Both the position numbers and the translations under genes were made by a program. This document shows positions 1 through 6,120 of a DNA stretch of 6,120 nucleotides, in pieces; the stretch's first letter is position 1, and each line of letters begins with the position of its first letter. The notes beneath the pieces were generated by a model that was given only the letters and a program-made list of their open reading frames with translations, was not told where the DNA came from and ran no database searches. The stretch is from Candidatus Acetothermia bacterium (GTDB lineage: Bacteria > Bipolaricaulota > Bipolaricaulia > Bipolaricaulales > Bipolaricaulaceae): NCBI GenBank assembly GCA_011057175.1, contig DSBZ01000021.1, forward strand, positions 1-6,120, read 5' to 3'.

Positions 1-7
1 GCTCCAT
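1..7 (-). CDS. Start of a third gene in the thpR-archease operon, cut by the window edge (possibly rtcB)
   Basis: On the minus strand an ATG lies at 7-5, followed by GAG and one more base, so only Met-Glu is visible. It starts 10 bases after the archease stop codon (20-18) and is preceded by a strong Shine-Dalgarno sequence, so it is very likely a real, co-transcribed gene. Archease is the guanylylation cofactor and activator of the RNA ligase RtcB, and the two genes are often neighbours. RtcB is therefore the first candidate, especially with an RNA cyclic phosphodiesterase at the head of the operon. The identity rests on context alone. Confidence 0.5.
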
Positions 8-9
8 GT

Positions 10-17
10 CTCCTCCC
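10..17 (-). promoter_or_regulatory. Shine-Dalgarno sequence for the left-edge gene
   Basis: Read on the minus strand the bases are GGGAGGAG, placed directly after the archease TGA and two bases before the ATG at 7-5, with GGAGG ending four bases before it. The site supports a genuine start and re-initiation by ribosomes finishing archease. Confidence 0.6.
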
Positions 18-437
18 TCACAGGTCCACGATGCACTGCGCGATGCACGCATCCCCCCGCCTTTCGACGCGCACACCCGCGTAGGTCGCCGCCTTCACCT
101 CGACCCCTAGCCGATGCCGAGGAGCGATCGGTTCCCCCCACGCCCGACCCTCGAGCCAGCGCCCCTCTCCTGCCTGCCCGATCCGGACCTCGAACCGGGA
201 GAAGAGCATCCCCCGCACGTCCCGCTCCCGCAGGAGCTCCCCCAGCCACGCCACGAGGAGCCCTTCGAGGGTGTCAGCCCTGACTTCGACCGTCACCTCT
301 CCCCGCTCCTGCACTCGGTCCAGATCGGCCATGAGGGCGAACATCCCCCGCGCCGCCTCGGCGAACGCTTCCTCTACCGTCCTCCCGATCCCTCGCACCC
401 CGGCGTCGGCCTCGTGGTCGAGGATCTCATACGGCAC
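18..437 (-). CDS. Archease (RtcB ligase activator)
   Basis: A 139-residue protein of the archease family, the usual family length. Archease speeds RtcB guanylylation and turnover in cytoplasmic tRNA splicing and RNA repair. Visible family features are the N-terminal [14 protein letters not shown] block (Asp11 in the position of the conserved metal-site Asp), the amphipathic [15 protein letters not shown] helix at about 22-36, the [10 protein letters not shown] segment at 60-69, the VKAATY block at 114-119, and the terminal VDL with Asp138. From memory the block normally reads TYH, whereas here it is TYA (Ala120). The start is a GTG at 437-435 with GGAGG at 450-446, 8 bases upstream, inside the end of thpR. 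The reading frame overlaps thpR by 11 bases (427-437), which suggests translational coupling. The assignment is firm. Activation of RtcB in this organism is inferred. Confidence 0.9.
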   Translation of the reverse strand: MPYEILDHEADAGVRGIGRTVEEAFAEAARGMFALMADLDRVQERGEVTVEVRADTLEGLLVAWLGELLRERDVRGMLFSRFEVRIGQAGEGRWLEGRAWGEPIAPRHRLGVEVKAATYAGVRVERRGDACIAQCIVDL

Positions 438-990
438 GGTGCCCCCCTCCCAACGCCCACCGCGCGACCGGGGTGTACAAGGGTCCCTTCGGCCGCAGCT
501 CGGACTGCATCAGGGTCAGCGCGTCCACCCGCGCGTGAAGGGCGGGAGAAGCGGCCCCCCCGATCACCGCGGCGAGGTCCTGAGGGATGCGGAGCCGCGC
601 CAGGGTCACGTGCGGGTGGGCAAGCCGCCTCTCGGGCGGGAACCCCAAGGCCTGGACGCCCTCCTCGACCTGTTGGGCAAGGATGGCGAACGGGGCGCTG
701 TCCTGGCTTGGCCCCACCCACAGCACGCGCGCCCGGCCGGGGTGCGGAAAAGCTCCGAACCGATCGAGGAACAACCCGAACGACTCCACCCGCGAGGCAG
801 CCTCCTGCCCGAGCCCCGCCAGGGACGCCGCGAGCTCCTCCCCCACCTCCCCCAGGAAGCGCAGCGTCACGTGAAGGTTCCCCGGAGCGACCCACGACCC
901 ACCTCGGATCCGGAGCTGGAACTCCCGGGAGAGGCGGGCAAGATCGTCCCGCACCGGATCGGGAAGCTCGAGGCAATAGAACAAGCGCAC
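427..990 (-). CDS. thpR: RNA 2',3'-cyclic phosphodiesterase (LigT/ThpR, 2H family)
   Basis: A 187-residue 2H phosphoesterase, close to the usual length of about 180-190. These cytoplasmic enzymes open 2',3'-cyclic phosphate RNA ends to 2'-phosphates and can join tRNA halves with a 2'-5' bond in vitro. The two diagnostic HxTx motifs are present: HVTL at 40-43 (His40, Thr42), followed by RFLGEV, and HVTL at 127-130 (His127, Thr129), preceded by AHP. The N-terminus RLFYCLELP is the first beta strand of the family. I chose the GTG at 990-988 because it gives this standard N-terminus. An ATG at 1041-1039 would add 17 Gly/Ala-rich residues and would place a TATAAT box inside the gene. No Shine-Dalgarno sits at normal distance; see the promoter at 998-1003. 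The gene heads the operon with archease. Confidence 0.9.
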   Translation of the reverse strand: MRLFYCLELPDPVRDDLARLSREFQLRIRGGSWVAPGNLHVTLRFLGEVGEELAASLAGLGQEAASRVESFGLFLDRFGAFPHPGRARVLWVGPSQDSAPFAILAQQVEEGVQALGFPPERRLAHPHVTLARLRIPQDLAAVIGGAASPALHARVDALTLMQSELRPKGPLYTPVARWALGGGHRAV

Positions 991-997
991 GCTGGCG

Positions 998-1003
998 ATT
1001 ATA
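998..1003 (-). promoter_or_regulatory. -10 box of thpR, placed for a leaderless transcript
   Basis: The minus strand reads TATAAT, a perfect -10 consensus, then seven bases (cgccagc), then the GTG of thpR. Transcription normally starts about seven bases after the -10 hexamer, so the mRNA should begin at or next to the start codon. No recognisable -35 lies 17 bases upstream (the bases are GGAGGG). A G-rich stretch, GGAGGGG (1011-1005), sits one base upstream of the box. It is 14 bases from the start codon, too far for a usual Shine-Dalgarno. Confidence 0.6.
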
Positions 1004-1035
1004 GCCCCTCCGTAGCGCCCCCCTCCCGTACACGC

Positions 1036-1059
1036 TACCATACTGACATCCGGAGGGAG
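1036..1059 (+). promoter_or_regulatory. Probable -10 box and Shine-Dalgarno of the Cdc48/VAT gene
   Basis: TACCAT at 1036-1041 fits the TAnnnT pattern of a -10 box and lies 24 bases before the ATG, predicting a leader of about 17 bases. That leader contains GGAGGGAG at 1052-1059, with GGAGG ending 9 bases before the ATG at 1066. The ribosome binding site is clear. The promoter is tentative, because no good -35 is visible and CATACT at 1039-1044 is an alternative hexamer. Confidence 0.45.
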
Positions 1060-1065
1060 AACAGG

Positions 1066-3366
1066 ATGCCGCAGAAGGAAGAGCAGGTGGAACTCAAACT
1101 GAAGGTGGCCGAGGCCCATCAGCCGGACGTGGGGCGAGGGATTGCTCGCCTTTCGGCAGAGCACATCGCATCCCTTGGGATATCCCCCGGGGAGCCGGTC
1201 GAGCTCGAGGGAGCCCGCGTCAGCGGCGCGATCGCCGCCGTGGCCTACCAGGCTGATGCGGGACTGGATATCGTGCGCATCGACGGTCTCATCCGCGCCA
1301 ACGCCGGTGTGGGGGTCGGGGACACGGTTCAGGTGAGGAAGGCGAAGTGGAAGCCCGCGACCCAGGTCACCCTCGCTCCCGCCCGGAAGGGGCTCCACCT
1401 CGTCGCGCACCCGGACAGCCTGCGGGCGGTCCTCGTCGGCCGCGTCGTCCGGACCGGGGACGTCGTGTCCACCGCGGCCCGTGCCGAGGGGAGCCCCTTC
1501 GGAGGCGACCTCCTGTTCGAGCGCATCTTCCGGGAGTTCGCGCAGCAGATGGGGCCGACGTTCGGCCTCGGGGAAATCCACCTCAAGGTGGTGAGCACCC
1601 AGCCGGGCGGGCTCGTGCGTATCACCCCCGACACGGGGATCGAGCTCCTCCCCGAGCACGTCGAGGTCGCGGAGCGGGGCCGGGACGTGCCGGAGGTGGC
1701 CTACGAGGATATCGGCGGGCTGCGCGGCGTGATCCAGAAGATCCGGGAGATGGTGGAGCTCCCCCTGAAGAAGCCGGAGCTGTTCGACCGGCTGGGGATC
1801 GAGCCCCCGCGAGGGGTCCTCCTCTACGGTCCCCCGGGGACGGGGAAGACGCTGCTCGCCAAGGCGGTCGCCAACGAGACCGATGCCCATTTCATCGCCC
1901 TCTCCGGCCCGGAGATCATGTCCCGCTTCTACGGGGAGTCGGAGGGGAGGCTGCGGGAGATCTTCGAGCAGGCGGAGAAGAACGCCCCGGCGATCATCTT
2001 CATCGACGAGCTGGACTCGATCGCCCCGCGACGGGCCGAGGTCACGGGCGAGGTCGAGCGGCGGGTCGTGGCCCAGCTCCTCACCCTCATGGATGGGCTC
2101 CGCCAGCGGCGAAACGTGATCGTGATCGCGGCCACGAACCGGGTGGAGGCGATCGACCCCGCGCTCAGGCGGCCGGGGCGGTTCGACCGCGAGATCGAGG
2201 TCCGCGTCCCCGATCGGGACGGCCGCAAGGAGATCCTGATGGTCCACACGCGGGGGATGCCCCTCGCCCCGGATGTAGATCTGGACAGACTCGCTGGCCT
2301 GACCCATGGGTTCGTGGGCTCCGACATCGCCGCGCTCGCGCGCGAGGCGGCGATGAACGTCCTGAGGAAACTCCTCCCCAAGATCAACCTCGACGAGGAG
2401 GGGATCCCCAAGGAGGTCGCCGACGAGCTCATCGTGCGGTGGGAGGACTTCGACCGGGCGCTGAAGGAGGTCCGGCCGTCGGCGATGCGGGAGGTGATGG
2501 TGGAGGTGCCCACCGTGACCTGGGAGGACATCGGGGGGCTGGAGGAGGTCCAGCAGCTCCTTCGCGAGGCGGTGGAGCTTCCCCTCACCAATCCCGATGC
2601 GTTCCGCCGCCTGGGGGTCACGCCGCCCAAAGGGATCCTCCTCTACGGGCCCCCGGGGACGGGGAAGACGACGCTGGCCAAGGCGGTGGCGAACGAATCC
2701 CAGGCCAACTTCATCACCGCGAAGGGCTCCGAGCTCCTCTCCAAGTGGTACGGGGAGAGCGAGCAGCGGATCGCGGAGGTGTTCCGGCGCGCGCGGCAGG
2801 TCGCCCCAGCCGTGGTGTTCCTCGACGAGCTCGATGCCCTCGTCCCCCGCCGCGGGACGGCCGTGGGCGAGCCCCACGCCACGGAGCGGATCGTCAACCA
2901 GATGCTCGCCGAGGTGGACGGCCTGGAGGAGCTGCGGGGGGTGGTGGTGATTGGGGCCACGAACCGCCCCGACCTCGTGGACCCAGCCCTCCTTCGGCCG
3001 GGGAGGTTCGACGAGCTCATCTACGTCCCGGTGCCGGACGAGAAGGCGCGGCTCGCGATCTTCCGCGTCCACACCAAAGGGATGGCCCTCGCCCCGGACG
3101 TGGACCTCGACAGGCTCGCCGCGCGCACCACCGGCTACACGGGGGCCGACATCGCCGAGGTGTGCCGCAAGGCGGGCCGGATCGCCCTCCGGGAGGCCCT
3201 CGACGCGACCGTGGTCACGATGCGCCACTTCGAGCAAGCCCTCGACAAGACGCCGCGCTCGGTGACCCCGGACCTGGAGGAGCAGTACAGGCGGCTCTCC
3301 AAGAACCTCCGGGGGGCAGTGCGGCGGATCGGCCTCATCCCCGAGGACAAGGAAGCCACGTCATGA
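1066..3366 (+). CDS. cdc48: Cdc48/VAT-like AAA+ ATPase (p97-type protein unfoldase)
   Basis: A 766-residue cytoplasmic double-ring ATPase with the full Cdc48/VAT layout. The N domain (about 5-195) has a double-psi barrel half (to about 95) and a second beta half. D1 has Walker A GPPGTGKT (255-262), Walker B FIDELD (Asp314, Glu315), sensor Asn358 and arginine fingers Arg369 and Arg372 in RRPGRFD. D2 has Walker A GPPGTGKT (528-535), Walker B FLDELD (Asp587, Glu588), Asn633 and Arg644/Arg647. The p97 hallmark [15 protein letters not shown] is at 331-345. Both pore loops carry aromatics: RFYG at 287-290 and KWYG at 560-563. This resembles archaeal VAT and suggests that substrate is threaded through both rings. 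The C-terminus (EDKEATS) has no HbYX proteasome-docking motif. The ATG is fixed by the GGAGG and by the start of the N domain. The stop overlaps the next start (ATGA), so the two genes form an operon. No catalytic residue is missing. Confidence 0.95.
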   Translation: MPQKEEQVELKLKVAEAHQPDVGRGIARLSAEHIASLGISPGEPVELEGARVSGAIAAVAYQADAGLDIVRIDGLIRANAGVGVGDTVQVRKAKWKPATQVTLAPARKGLHLVAHPDSLRAVLVGRVVRTGDVVSTAARAEGSPFGGDLLFERIFREFAQQMGPTFGLGEIHLKVVSTQPGGLVRITPDTGIELLPEHVEVAERGRDVPEVAYEDIGGLRGVIQKIREMVELPLKKPELFDRLGIEPPRGVLLYGPPGTGKTLLAKAVANETDAHFIALSGPEIMSRFYGESEGRLREIFEQAEKNAPAIIFIDELDSIAPRRAEVTGEVERRVVAQLLTLMDGLRQRRNVIVIAATNRVEAIDPALRRPGRFDREIEVRVPDRDGRKEILMVHTRGMPLAPDVDLDRLAGLTHGFVGSDIAALAREAAMNVLRKLLPKINLDEEGIPKEVADELIVRWEDFDRALKEVRPSAMREVMVEVPTVTWEDIGGLEEVQQLLREAVELPLTNPDAFRRLGVTPPKGILLYGPPGTGKTTLAKAVANESQANFITAKGSELLSKWYGESEQRIAEVFRRARQVAPAVVFLDELDALVPRRGTAVGEPHATERIVNQMLAEVDGLEELRGVVVIGATNRPDLVDPALLRPGRFDELIYVPVPDEKARLAIFRVHTKGMALAPDVDLDRLAARTTGYTGADIAEVCRKAGRIALREALDATVVTMRHFEQALDKTPRSVTPDLEEQYRRLSKNLRGAVRRIGLIPEDKEATS

Positions 3367-4049
3367 CGCGCATCCTCCTCGTTGCATGCCTGGCCTGGGG
3401 CGCCGTCGCCGCGGCGAGCGAGCCCGTGGCATACGTGAACGGAGAGCCGATCACGCGGGAGGAGCTCGACCAGGCGACCGGGCTTGCGGAGATCCTGTTC
3501 TCCCTCTCCCAGCGGTTCCCGTCGTTCGCCCAATCCCTCCTCCTCACAGAGGAAGGGAAGGGCTTCCTCGCCCGCTACGAGCGGGACGTGCTGGAGAAGC
3601 TGATCCTCCAACGCGTCCAAGTCCAGGAGGCGCGGGCGCGGGGCCTCACCGTCGACGAGGGCGAAGTCGAGCGGCGGACGGAGGAGACCCTGAACCAGAT
3701 CTACCTCTACTACGACCTGAGCGAGGAGGAGTTCGCAGCGGAGCTCCTCTCGCAACGGGACAGCCTCGAGCGGTTCCGGAACGACATCGCCCGCCAGCAC
3801 CGCGAGAACCTCCTCCTCTCCGCGCTCAAAGCCGCAGTGCTGGCGGAGATCACGGTCAGCGAGGAAGAGATCCAGAGCTCCTACAACGAGGATCCGGAGA
3901 GATTCGTGGACGAGGATGGAGAGCCCCTCCCTTTTCCCCACGTCCGAGAGCGGATCGCGGCGATCCTGCGCGCGGAGAAAGAGGAAGCACATTGGCAGGC
4001 CTGGCTCGCCGCGGCCCGGTCCCGGGCCGCCGTCGAGATCAACCTGTAG
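3363..4049 (+). CDS. Exported SurA_N-type chaperone without a PPIase domain
   Basis: A 228-residue protein with a short signal peptide (hydrophobic 4-18, AVAAAS; cleavage likely near residue 18-19). It is therefore predicted to act outside the cytoplasmic membrane. The mature start, [16 protein letters not shown], is the classic beginning of SurA/PrsA N-terminal foldase domains. A helical region follows to about 160, then [19 protein letters not shown] (163-181), the linker that normally leads into parvulin. Here it passes almost directly to the closing helix and a terminal strand ([12 protein letters not shown] to AAVEINL). The 90-100-residue parvulin domain is thus absent, leaving a chaperone-only form. 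Its ATG overlaps the cdc48 stop (ATGA), with AAGGA at 3349-3353 as ribosome binding site. LVAC at 6-9 resembles a lipobox, but only five residues precede it, so a lipoprotein is unlikely. Clients are unknown. Confidence 0.75.
   Translation: MTRILLVACLAWGAVAAASEPVAYVNGEPITREELDQATGLAEILFSLSQRFPSFAQSLLLTEEGKGFLARYERDVLEKLILQRVQVQEARARGLTVDEGEVERRTEETLNQIYLYYDLSEEEFAAELLSQRDSLERFRNDIARQHRENLLLSALKAAVLAEITVSEEEIQSSYNEDPERFVDEDGEPLPFPHVRERIAAILRAEKEEAHWQAWLAAARSRAAVEINL
4011..4030 (-). terminator. GC-only hairpin just past glgB, inside the 3' end of the chaperone gene
   Basis: Bases 4011-4019 (gcggcccgg) and 4022-4030 (ccgggccgc) form a perfect 9-base inverted repeat around two bases. In the folded RNA this means a stem of about eight pairs with a tetraloop. 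For glgB it begins eight bases after the TGA, where a terminator would be expected. No T-run follows on that strand, so it is not a standard intrinsic terminator. For the plus-strand gene it lies within codons 217-223 (AARSRAA), 16 bases before its stop. It may slow polymerase, protect a 3' end, or be a by-product of GC-rich Ala/Arg codons. Confidence 0.35.
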
Positions 4050-5955
4050 CGGGTTTCAAGAAGAGCATCGCCAACGGGGGGAGGGTGAGGGAGAGGGAAT
4101 GGGGAAACCCATGGGCGGGGATCGGGTCGGCCTCGACCCCCCCCAGGTTCCCCTGCCCGCTTCCGCCGTACACGGTCGCGTCCCCGTTGAGGAGCTCCGC
4201 CCACCGGCCCGGGTAGGGCACCCCCACTCGGTACCCGCTGCGCACGACGGGGGTGAAGTTCCCCACGGCGAGGACCACCTCGCGCTCCTGCCGCCCCCAG
4301 CGCAGGAACGCGATCACGCTCGATGAGGCGTCGTTCGGTTCCACCCACTGGAACCCGATGTCCCCGCAGTCTCGCGCGTGGAGGGCGGGTTCCATCCGAT
4401 AGAGGCGGTTCAGGTCCGCCACCCACCGCTGAACCCCGCGATGGGGAGGGGAGGCCAAGAGGTGCCACTCCAGGCTCTGCTCGTGGTCCCACTCCGTCCA
4501 CGGGCCGATCTCCCCCCCCATGAAGAGGAGCTTCTTGCCGGCGCTTCCGTACATGTAGCCGAGGAGGAGCCTGAGGCTCGCGAACTTCTGCCAGTCGTCC
4601 CCCGGCATCTTCCCGAGGAGCGAGCCCTTCCCATGCACGACCTCGTCGTGGGAGAGGGGGAGGACGAAGTTCTCGCGGGAGGCGTAGAGCATCCGGAACG
4701 TGAGCCTGTCGTGGTGGTGCTGACGGTGGATGGGGTCGTGGGCCATGTAGAAGAGCGTGTCGTGCATCCACCCCATGTCCCACTTCATCCCGAACCCAAG
4801 CCCGCCCATCGACGTCGGCCGGGACACCAGCGGCCACGCGGTCGACTCCTCGGCGATCGTCTGCACGTCCGGGTACTGGCGGTACACCTCCTCATTGAGC
4901 TTCCTCAGGAACGCGACCGCGGCGAGGTCCTCCCGCCCCCCCTGTTCGTTGGGGATCCACTCCCCCGCCTTGCGGGAGTAGTCGAGGTAGAGCATCGACG
5001 CTACCGCGTCCAGGCGCAGCCCATCCGCATGATAATGGTCGAGCCAGAAACAGGCACTGGAGAGGAGGAAGCTCCGCACCTCGTGCCGATCGTAATTGAA
5101 CGAGAAACTTCCCCAATCAGGATGAACTCCCCGCCGAGGATCGGCATGCTCGTAGAGGTGCGATCCATCGAACATCCCGAGCCCATGTCCGTCGGTGGCG
5201 AAATGGGACGGAACCCAGTCCAGGATCACCCCGATCCCGTTCTGATGGAGACGGTCCACCAAGTACATGAAGTCCTGGGGGGGCCCATAGCGGGAGGTGG
5301 GGGCGAAGTAGCCCGTCGTCTGGTACCCCCACGACCCGTAGAACGGATGCTCCATCACCGGGAGGAACTCGACGTGGGTGAACCCCAGCTCCGTCACGTA
5401 GGAAGCGAGGAGCGGCGCCAGCTCGCGGTACGTGAGGTAGCGCCCGTCCTCACTGCGCCGCCACGAGCCGAGATGGACCTCGTAGATCGCGATCGGGGCG
5501 TGGAGGGAATTGCGCGCCGCGCGCTCGCGGAGCCAATCGTCGTCGCCCCACCGGTAGGCGAGATCCCACACCACGGATGCCGAGCGGGGCGGGACCTCGG
5601 TGTGGAATGCCAATGGGTCAGCTTTGAGCAGATGGGGGCCGTGGCGCGAGGCGATGTGGTACTTGTAGAGGGCTCCCGGCCCTACCTCGGGCACGAAGCA
5701 CTCCCAGATCCCCGACCGCCCGTGGGGGCGCAGCCGATGGCGGCCCGGGCGCCAGCCGTTGAACTCGCCGACCACGGACACCGCCTCCGCCTCGGGGGCC
5801 CACACCGCGAACAGGGAACCCCGCTTCCCCCCCACCGTCAGCGGATGGGCCCCGAGGACGTCGTACAGGCGCGCGTGGGTCCCTTCCGCAAACAGCCAGA
5901 GGTCCTCCTCCGTGAGGAGGGTCGGCTCTCCGGCCACGATCCGCACCCCTCTCAT
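4039..5955 (-). CDS. glgB: 1,4-alpha-glucan branching enzyme (GH13 family)
   Basis: A 638-residue glycogen branching enzyme. It cuts an alpha-1,4-glucan chain and re-attaches it by an alpha-1,6 link in the cytoplasm. A CBM48 module (about 30-125, with [18 protein letters not shown]) precedes the GH13 barrel (about 150-520) and an all-beta C-terminal domain. The active site is intact: DWVPSHF (Asp246, His251), the nucleophile Asp316 in [12 protein letters not shown], the acid/base Glu369 in TIAEEST, and Asp437 with His436 in [12 protein letters not shown]. It is shorter than the E. coli enzyme (728 residues) because the extra N-terminal N1 module is missing; such short forms are common. The ATG at 5955 has GAGGGGG at 5972-5966, ten bases upstream. 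The gene diverges from a probable glgP and overlaps the opposing chaperone gene tail to tail by 11 bases. Confidence 0.96.
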   Translation of the reverse strand: MRGVRIVAGEPTLLTEEDLWLFAEGTHARLYDVLGAHPLTVGGKRGSLFAVWAPEAEAVSVVGEFNGWRPGRHRLRPHGRSGIWECFVPEVGPGALYKYHIASRHGPHLLKADPLAFHTEVPPRSASVVWDLAYRWGDDDWLRERAARNSLHAPIAIYEVHLGSWRRSEDGRYLTYRELAPLLASYVTELGFTHVEFLPVMEHPFYGSWGYQTTGYFAPTSRYGPPQDFMYLVDRLHQNGIGVILDWVPSHFATDGHGLGMFDGSHLYEHADPRRGVHPDWGSFSFNYDRHEVRSFLLSSACFWLDHYHADGLRLDAVASMLYLDYSRKAGEWIPNEQGGREDLAAVAFLRKLNEEVYRQYPDVQTIAEESTAWPLVSRPTSMGGLGFGMKWDMGWMHDTLFYMAHDPIHRQHHHDRLTFRMLYASRENFVLPLSHDEVVHGKGSLLGKMPGDDWQKFASLRLLLGYMYGSAGKKLLFMGGEIGPWTEWDHEQSLEWHLLASPPHRGVQRWVADLNRLYRMEPALHARDCGDIGFQWVEPNDASSSVIAFLRWGRQEREVVLAVGNFTPVVRSGYRVGVPYPGRWAELLNGDATVYGGSGQGNLGGVEADPIPAHGFPHSLSLTLPPLAMLFLKPATG

Positions 5956-5980
5956 CCCGTTCGCGCCCCCTCAAATCGTC

Positions 5981-6009
5981 ATGATAGGGTTCAGTCCCCG
6001 TCCCCACAA
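5981..6009 (-). promoter_or_regulatory. Probable glgB promoter
   Basis: Read on the minus strand, TTGTGG (6009-6004) and TATCAT (5986-5981) are separated by 17 bases. The first matches TTGACA at three positions and the second matches TATAAT at five. The -10 box is 25 bases before the glgB ATG, giving a leader of about 18 bases that carries the GAGGGGG ribosome binding site. The spacing is ideal, but the -35 is weak. Confidence 0.5.
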
Positions 6010-6041
6010 CCTGAGGCCTGGGGGCAGAACGGGGTGGGAGC

Positions 6042-6047
6042 TACAAT
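6042..6047 (+). promoter_or_regulatory. -10 box of the right-edge gene, placed for a leaderless transcript
   Basis: TACAAT (five of six consensus bases) is followed by seven bases (ccgcgcg) and then the first ATG at 6055. Transcription would therefore begin at or beside the start codon. The layout copies that of thpR, including a G-rich stretch one base upstream (GGGAG, 6036-6040, 14 bases from the start). No good -35 is visible (TGGGGG at 6019-6024). The alternative is that GGGAG is a distant ribosome binding site with an unseen upstream promoter. Confidence 0.5.
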
Positions 6048-6054
6048 CCGCGCG

Positions 6055-6120
6055 ATGATGGAGAACACGTGCGATCCCAAGTTGCCGGAGCGGATCCAGG
6101 GCTTGGCGGACCTCGCCTAC
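6055..6120 (+). CDS. glgP: N-terminus of a probable alpha-glucan (glycogen) phosphorylase, cut by the window edge
   Basis: Twenty-two codons are visible and the frame is open to the edge. The segment KLPERIQGLADLAY (residues 9-22) matches the opening helix of the bacterial/archaeal alpha-glucan phosphorylase subfamily (GT35 with an N-terminal DUF3417 region). As I recall it, that segment reads LPERL.GL.ELAYNLWWSW. Such enzymes release glucose-1-phosphate from glycogen in the cytoplasm and would work on the polymer made by the divergent glgB. Two adjacent ATGs (6055 and 6058) are possible starts. I take the first because of its spacing to the -10 box. The identity rests on about 14 residues plus the neighbour; another glycogen enzyme is possible. 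Confidence 0.6.
   Translation, partial: MMENTCDPKLPERIQGLADLAY

Noticed and set aside
114..1033. Long plus- and minus-strand open frames across archease and thpR (114-1004 and 374-1033)
   Set aside because: Their translations are Pro/Arg/Gly-rich with no family features, and they overlap two well-recognised genes.
271..1065. Upstream in-frame extension of the Cdc48 gene
   Set aside because: This stretch is antisense to thpR, while the N domain begins right after the ATG at 1066, which has a strong ribosome binding site.
1824..2670. Near-identical DNA repeats around 1824-1852 and 2641-2669
   Set aside because: They encode the Walker A motifs of D1 and D2, so they reflect the ancient duplication of the AAA+ module, not a mobile or recombination repeat.
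427..3237. A minus-strand open frame of 936 codons running antisense through most of the Cdc48 gene into thpR
   Set aside because: The upstream two thirds are low-complexity and rich in His, Pro, Arg and Gly, with no recognisable domain. They are opposite conserved AAA+ coding sequence. GC-rich codons suppress stops in shadow frames. Only the final 187 residues are a real protein (ThpR).
1347..3362. Upstream in-frame extension of the chaperone gene by more than 670 codons
   Set aside because: It is the +1 shadow of Cdc48, rich in Gly, Arg and Pro. The real start at 3363 is marked by AAGGA, the ATGA overlap and a signal peptide.
3378..3389. Lipobox-like LVAC at residues 6-9 of the chaperone, suggesting a lipoprotein
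   Set aside because: Only five residues precede it, too short for a signal peptide n-region and h-region. The AVAAAS site about ten residues later fits signal peptidase I better.
6002..6023. Short inverted repeat cccca/tgggg flanking the AGGCCT palindrome in the glgB-glgP intergenic region, a possible operator
   Set aside because: The arms are only five bases with a 12-base gap in G/C-rich DNA, so chance is a sufficient explanation. The overlap with the glgB -35 is its only support.
1..6120. CRISPR arrays, insertion sequences, tRNA or rRNA genes, phage or defence genes
   Set aside because: No spaced direct repeats, terminal inverted repeats, tRNA-like folds or transposase motifs were seen. 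Gene density and codon style are uniform, with no sign of a transferred island.

Overview
The window comes from a GC-rich prokaryotic genome with almost no non-coding DNA. It holds five complete genes and the first codons of two more, one at each edge. Shine-Dalgarno sequences, TAnnnT-type -10 boxes, a secreted SurA-like protein and a GH13 glycogen branching enzyme point to a bacterium. The Cdc48/VAT-type double-ring AAA+ ATPase and the archease are archaeal-looking but also occur in some deep-branching bacteria. Candidate Bipolaricaulota (Acetothermia/OP1) or a similar thermophile-rich phylum would fit. That is a low-confidence guess, because no marker gene is present.

Left block, minus strand, 1-990: an RNA-end-processing operon. 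thpR (RNA 2',3'-cyclic phosphodiesterase, LigT-like) is followed by an archease gene that overlaps it by 11 bases. A third gene starts 10 bases after the archease stop, with a strong ribosome binding site, and runs off the left edge. Because archease is the activator of the RNA ligase RtcB, the third gene may be rtcB, but only two codons and one base are visible.

Centre block, plus strand, 1066-4049: a protein quality-control pair. A 766-residue Cdc48/VAT-like unfoldase overlaps (ATGA) an exported SurA_N-type chaperone that lacks the parvulin isomerase domain. The two act in different compartments but appear to share one mRNA.

Right block, 4039-6120: glycogen metabolism. glgB (branching enzyme, minus strand) converges on the chaperone gene with an 11-base tail-to-tail overlap and a GC-rich hairpin nearby. 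It diverges from a gene at the right edge whose first residues look like the N-terminus of an alpha-glucan phosphorylase.

The least ordinary signal is in the two divergent intergenic regions (991-1065 and 5956-6054). Each contains one gene with a Shine-Dalgarno leader and a -10 box 24-25 bases before its start (vat, glgB), and one gene whose -10 box ends exactly 7 bases before its start codon (thpR, glgP). The latter layout predicts leaderless mRNA. No mobile element, CRISPR array, tRNA or rRNA was seen, and no gene-free stretch exceeds about 100 bases. I did not find a new defence or mobile system here.
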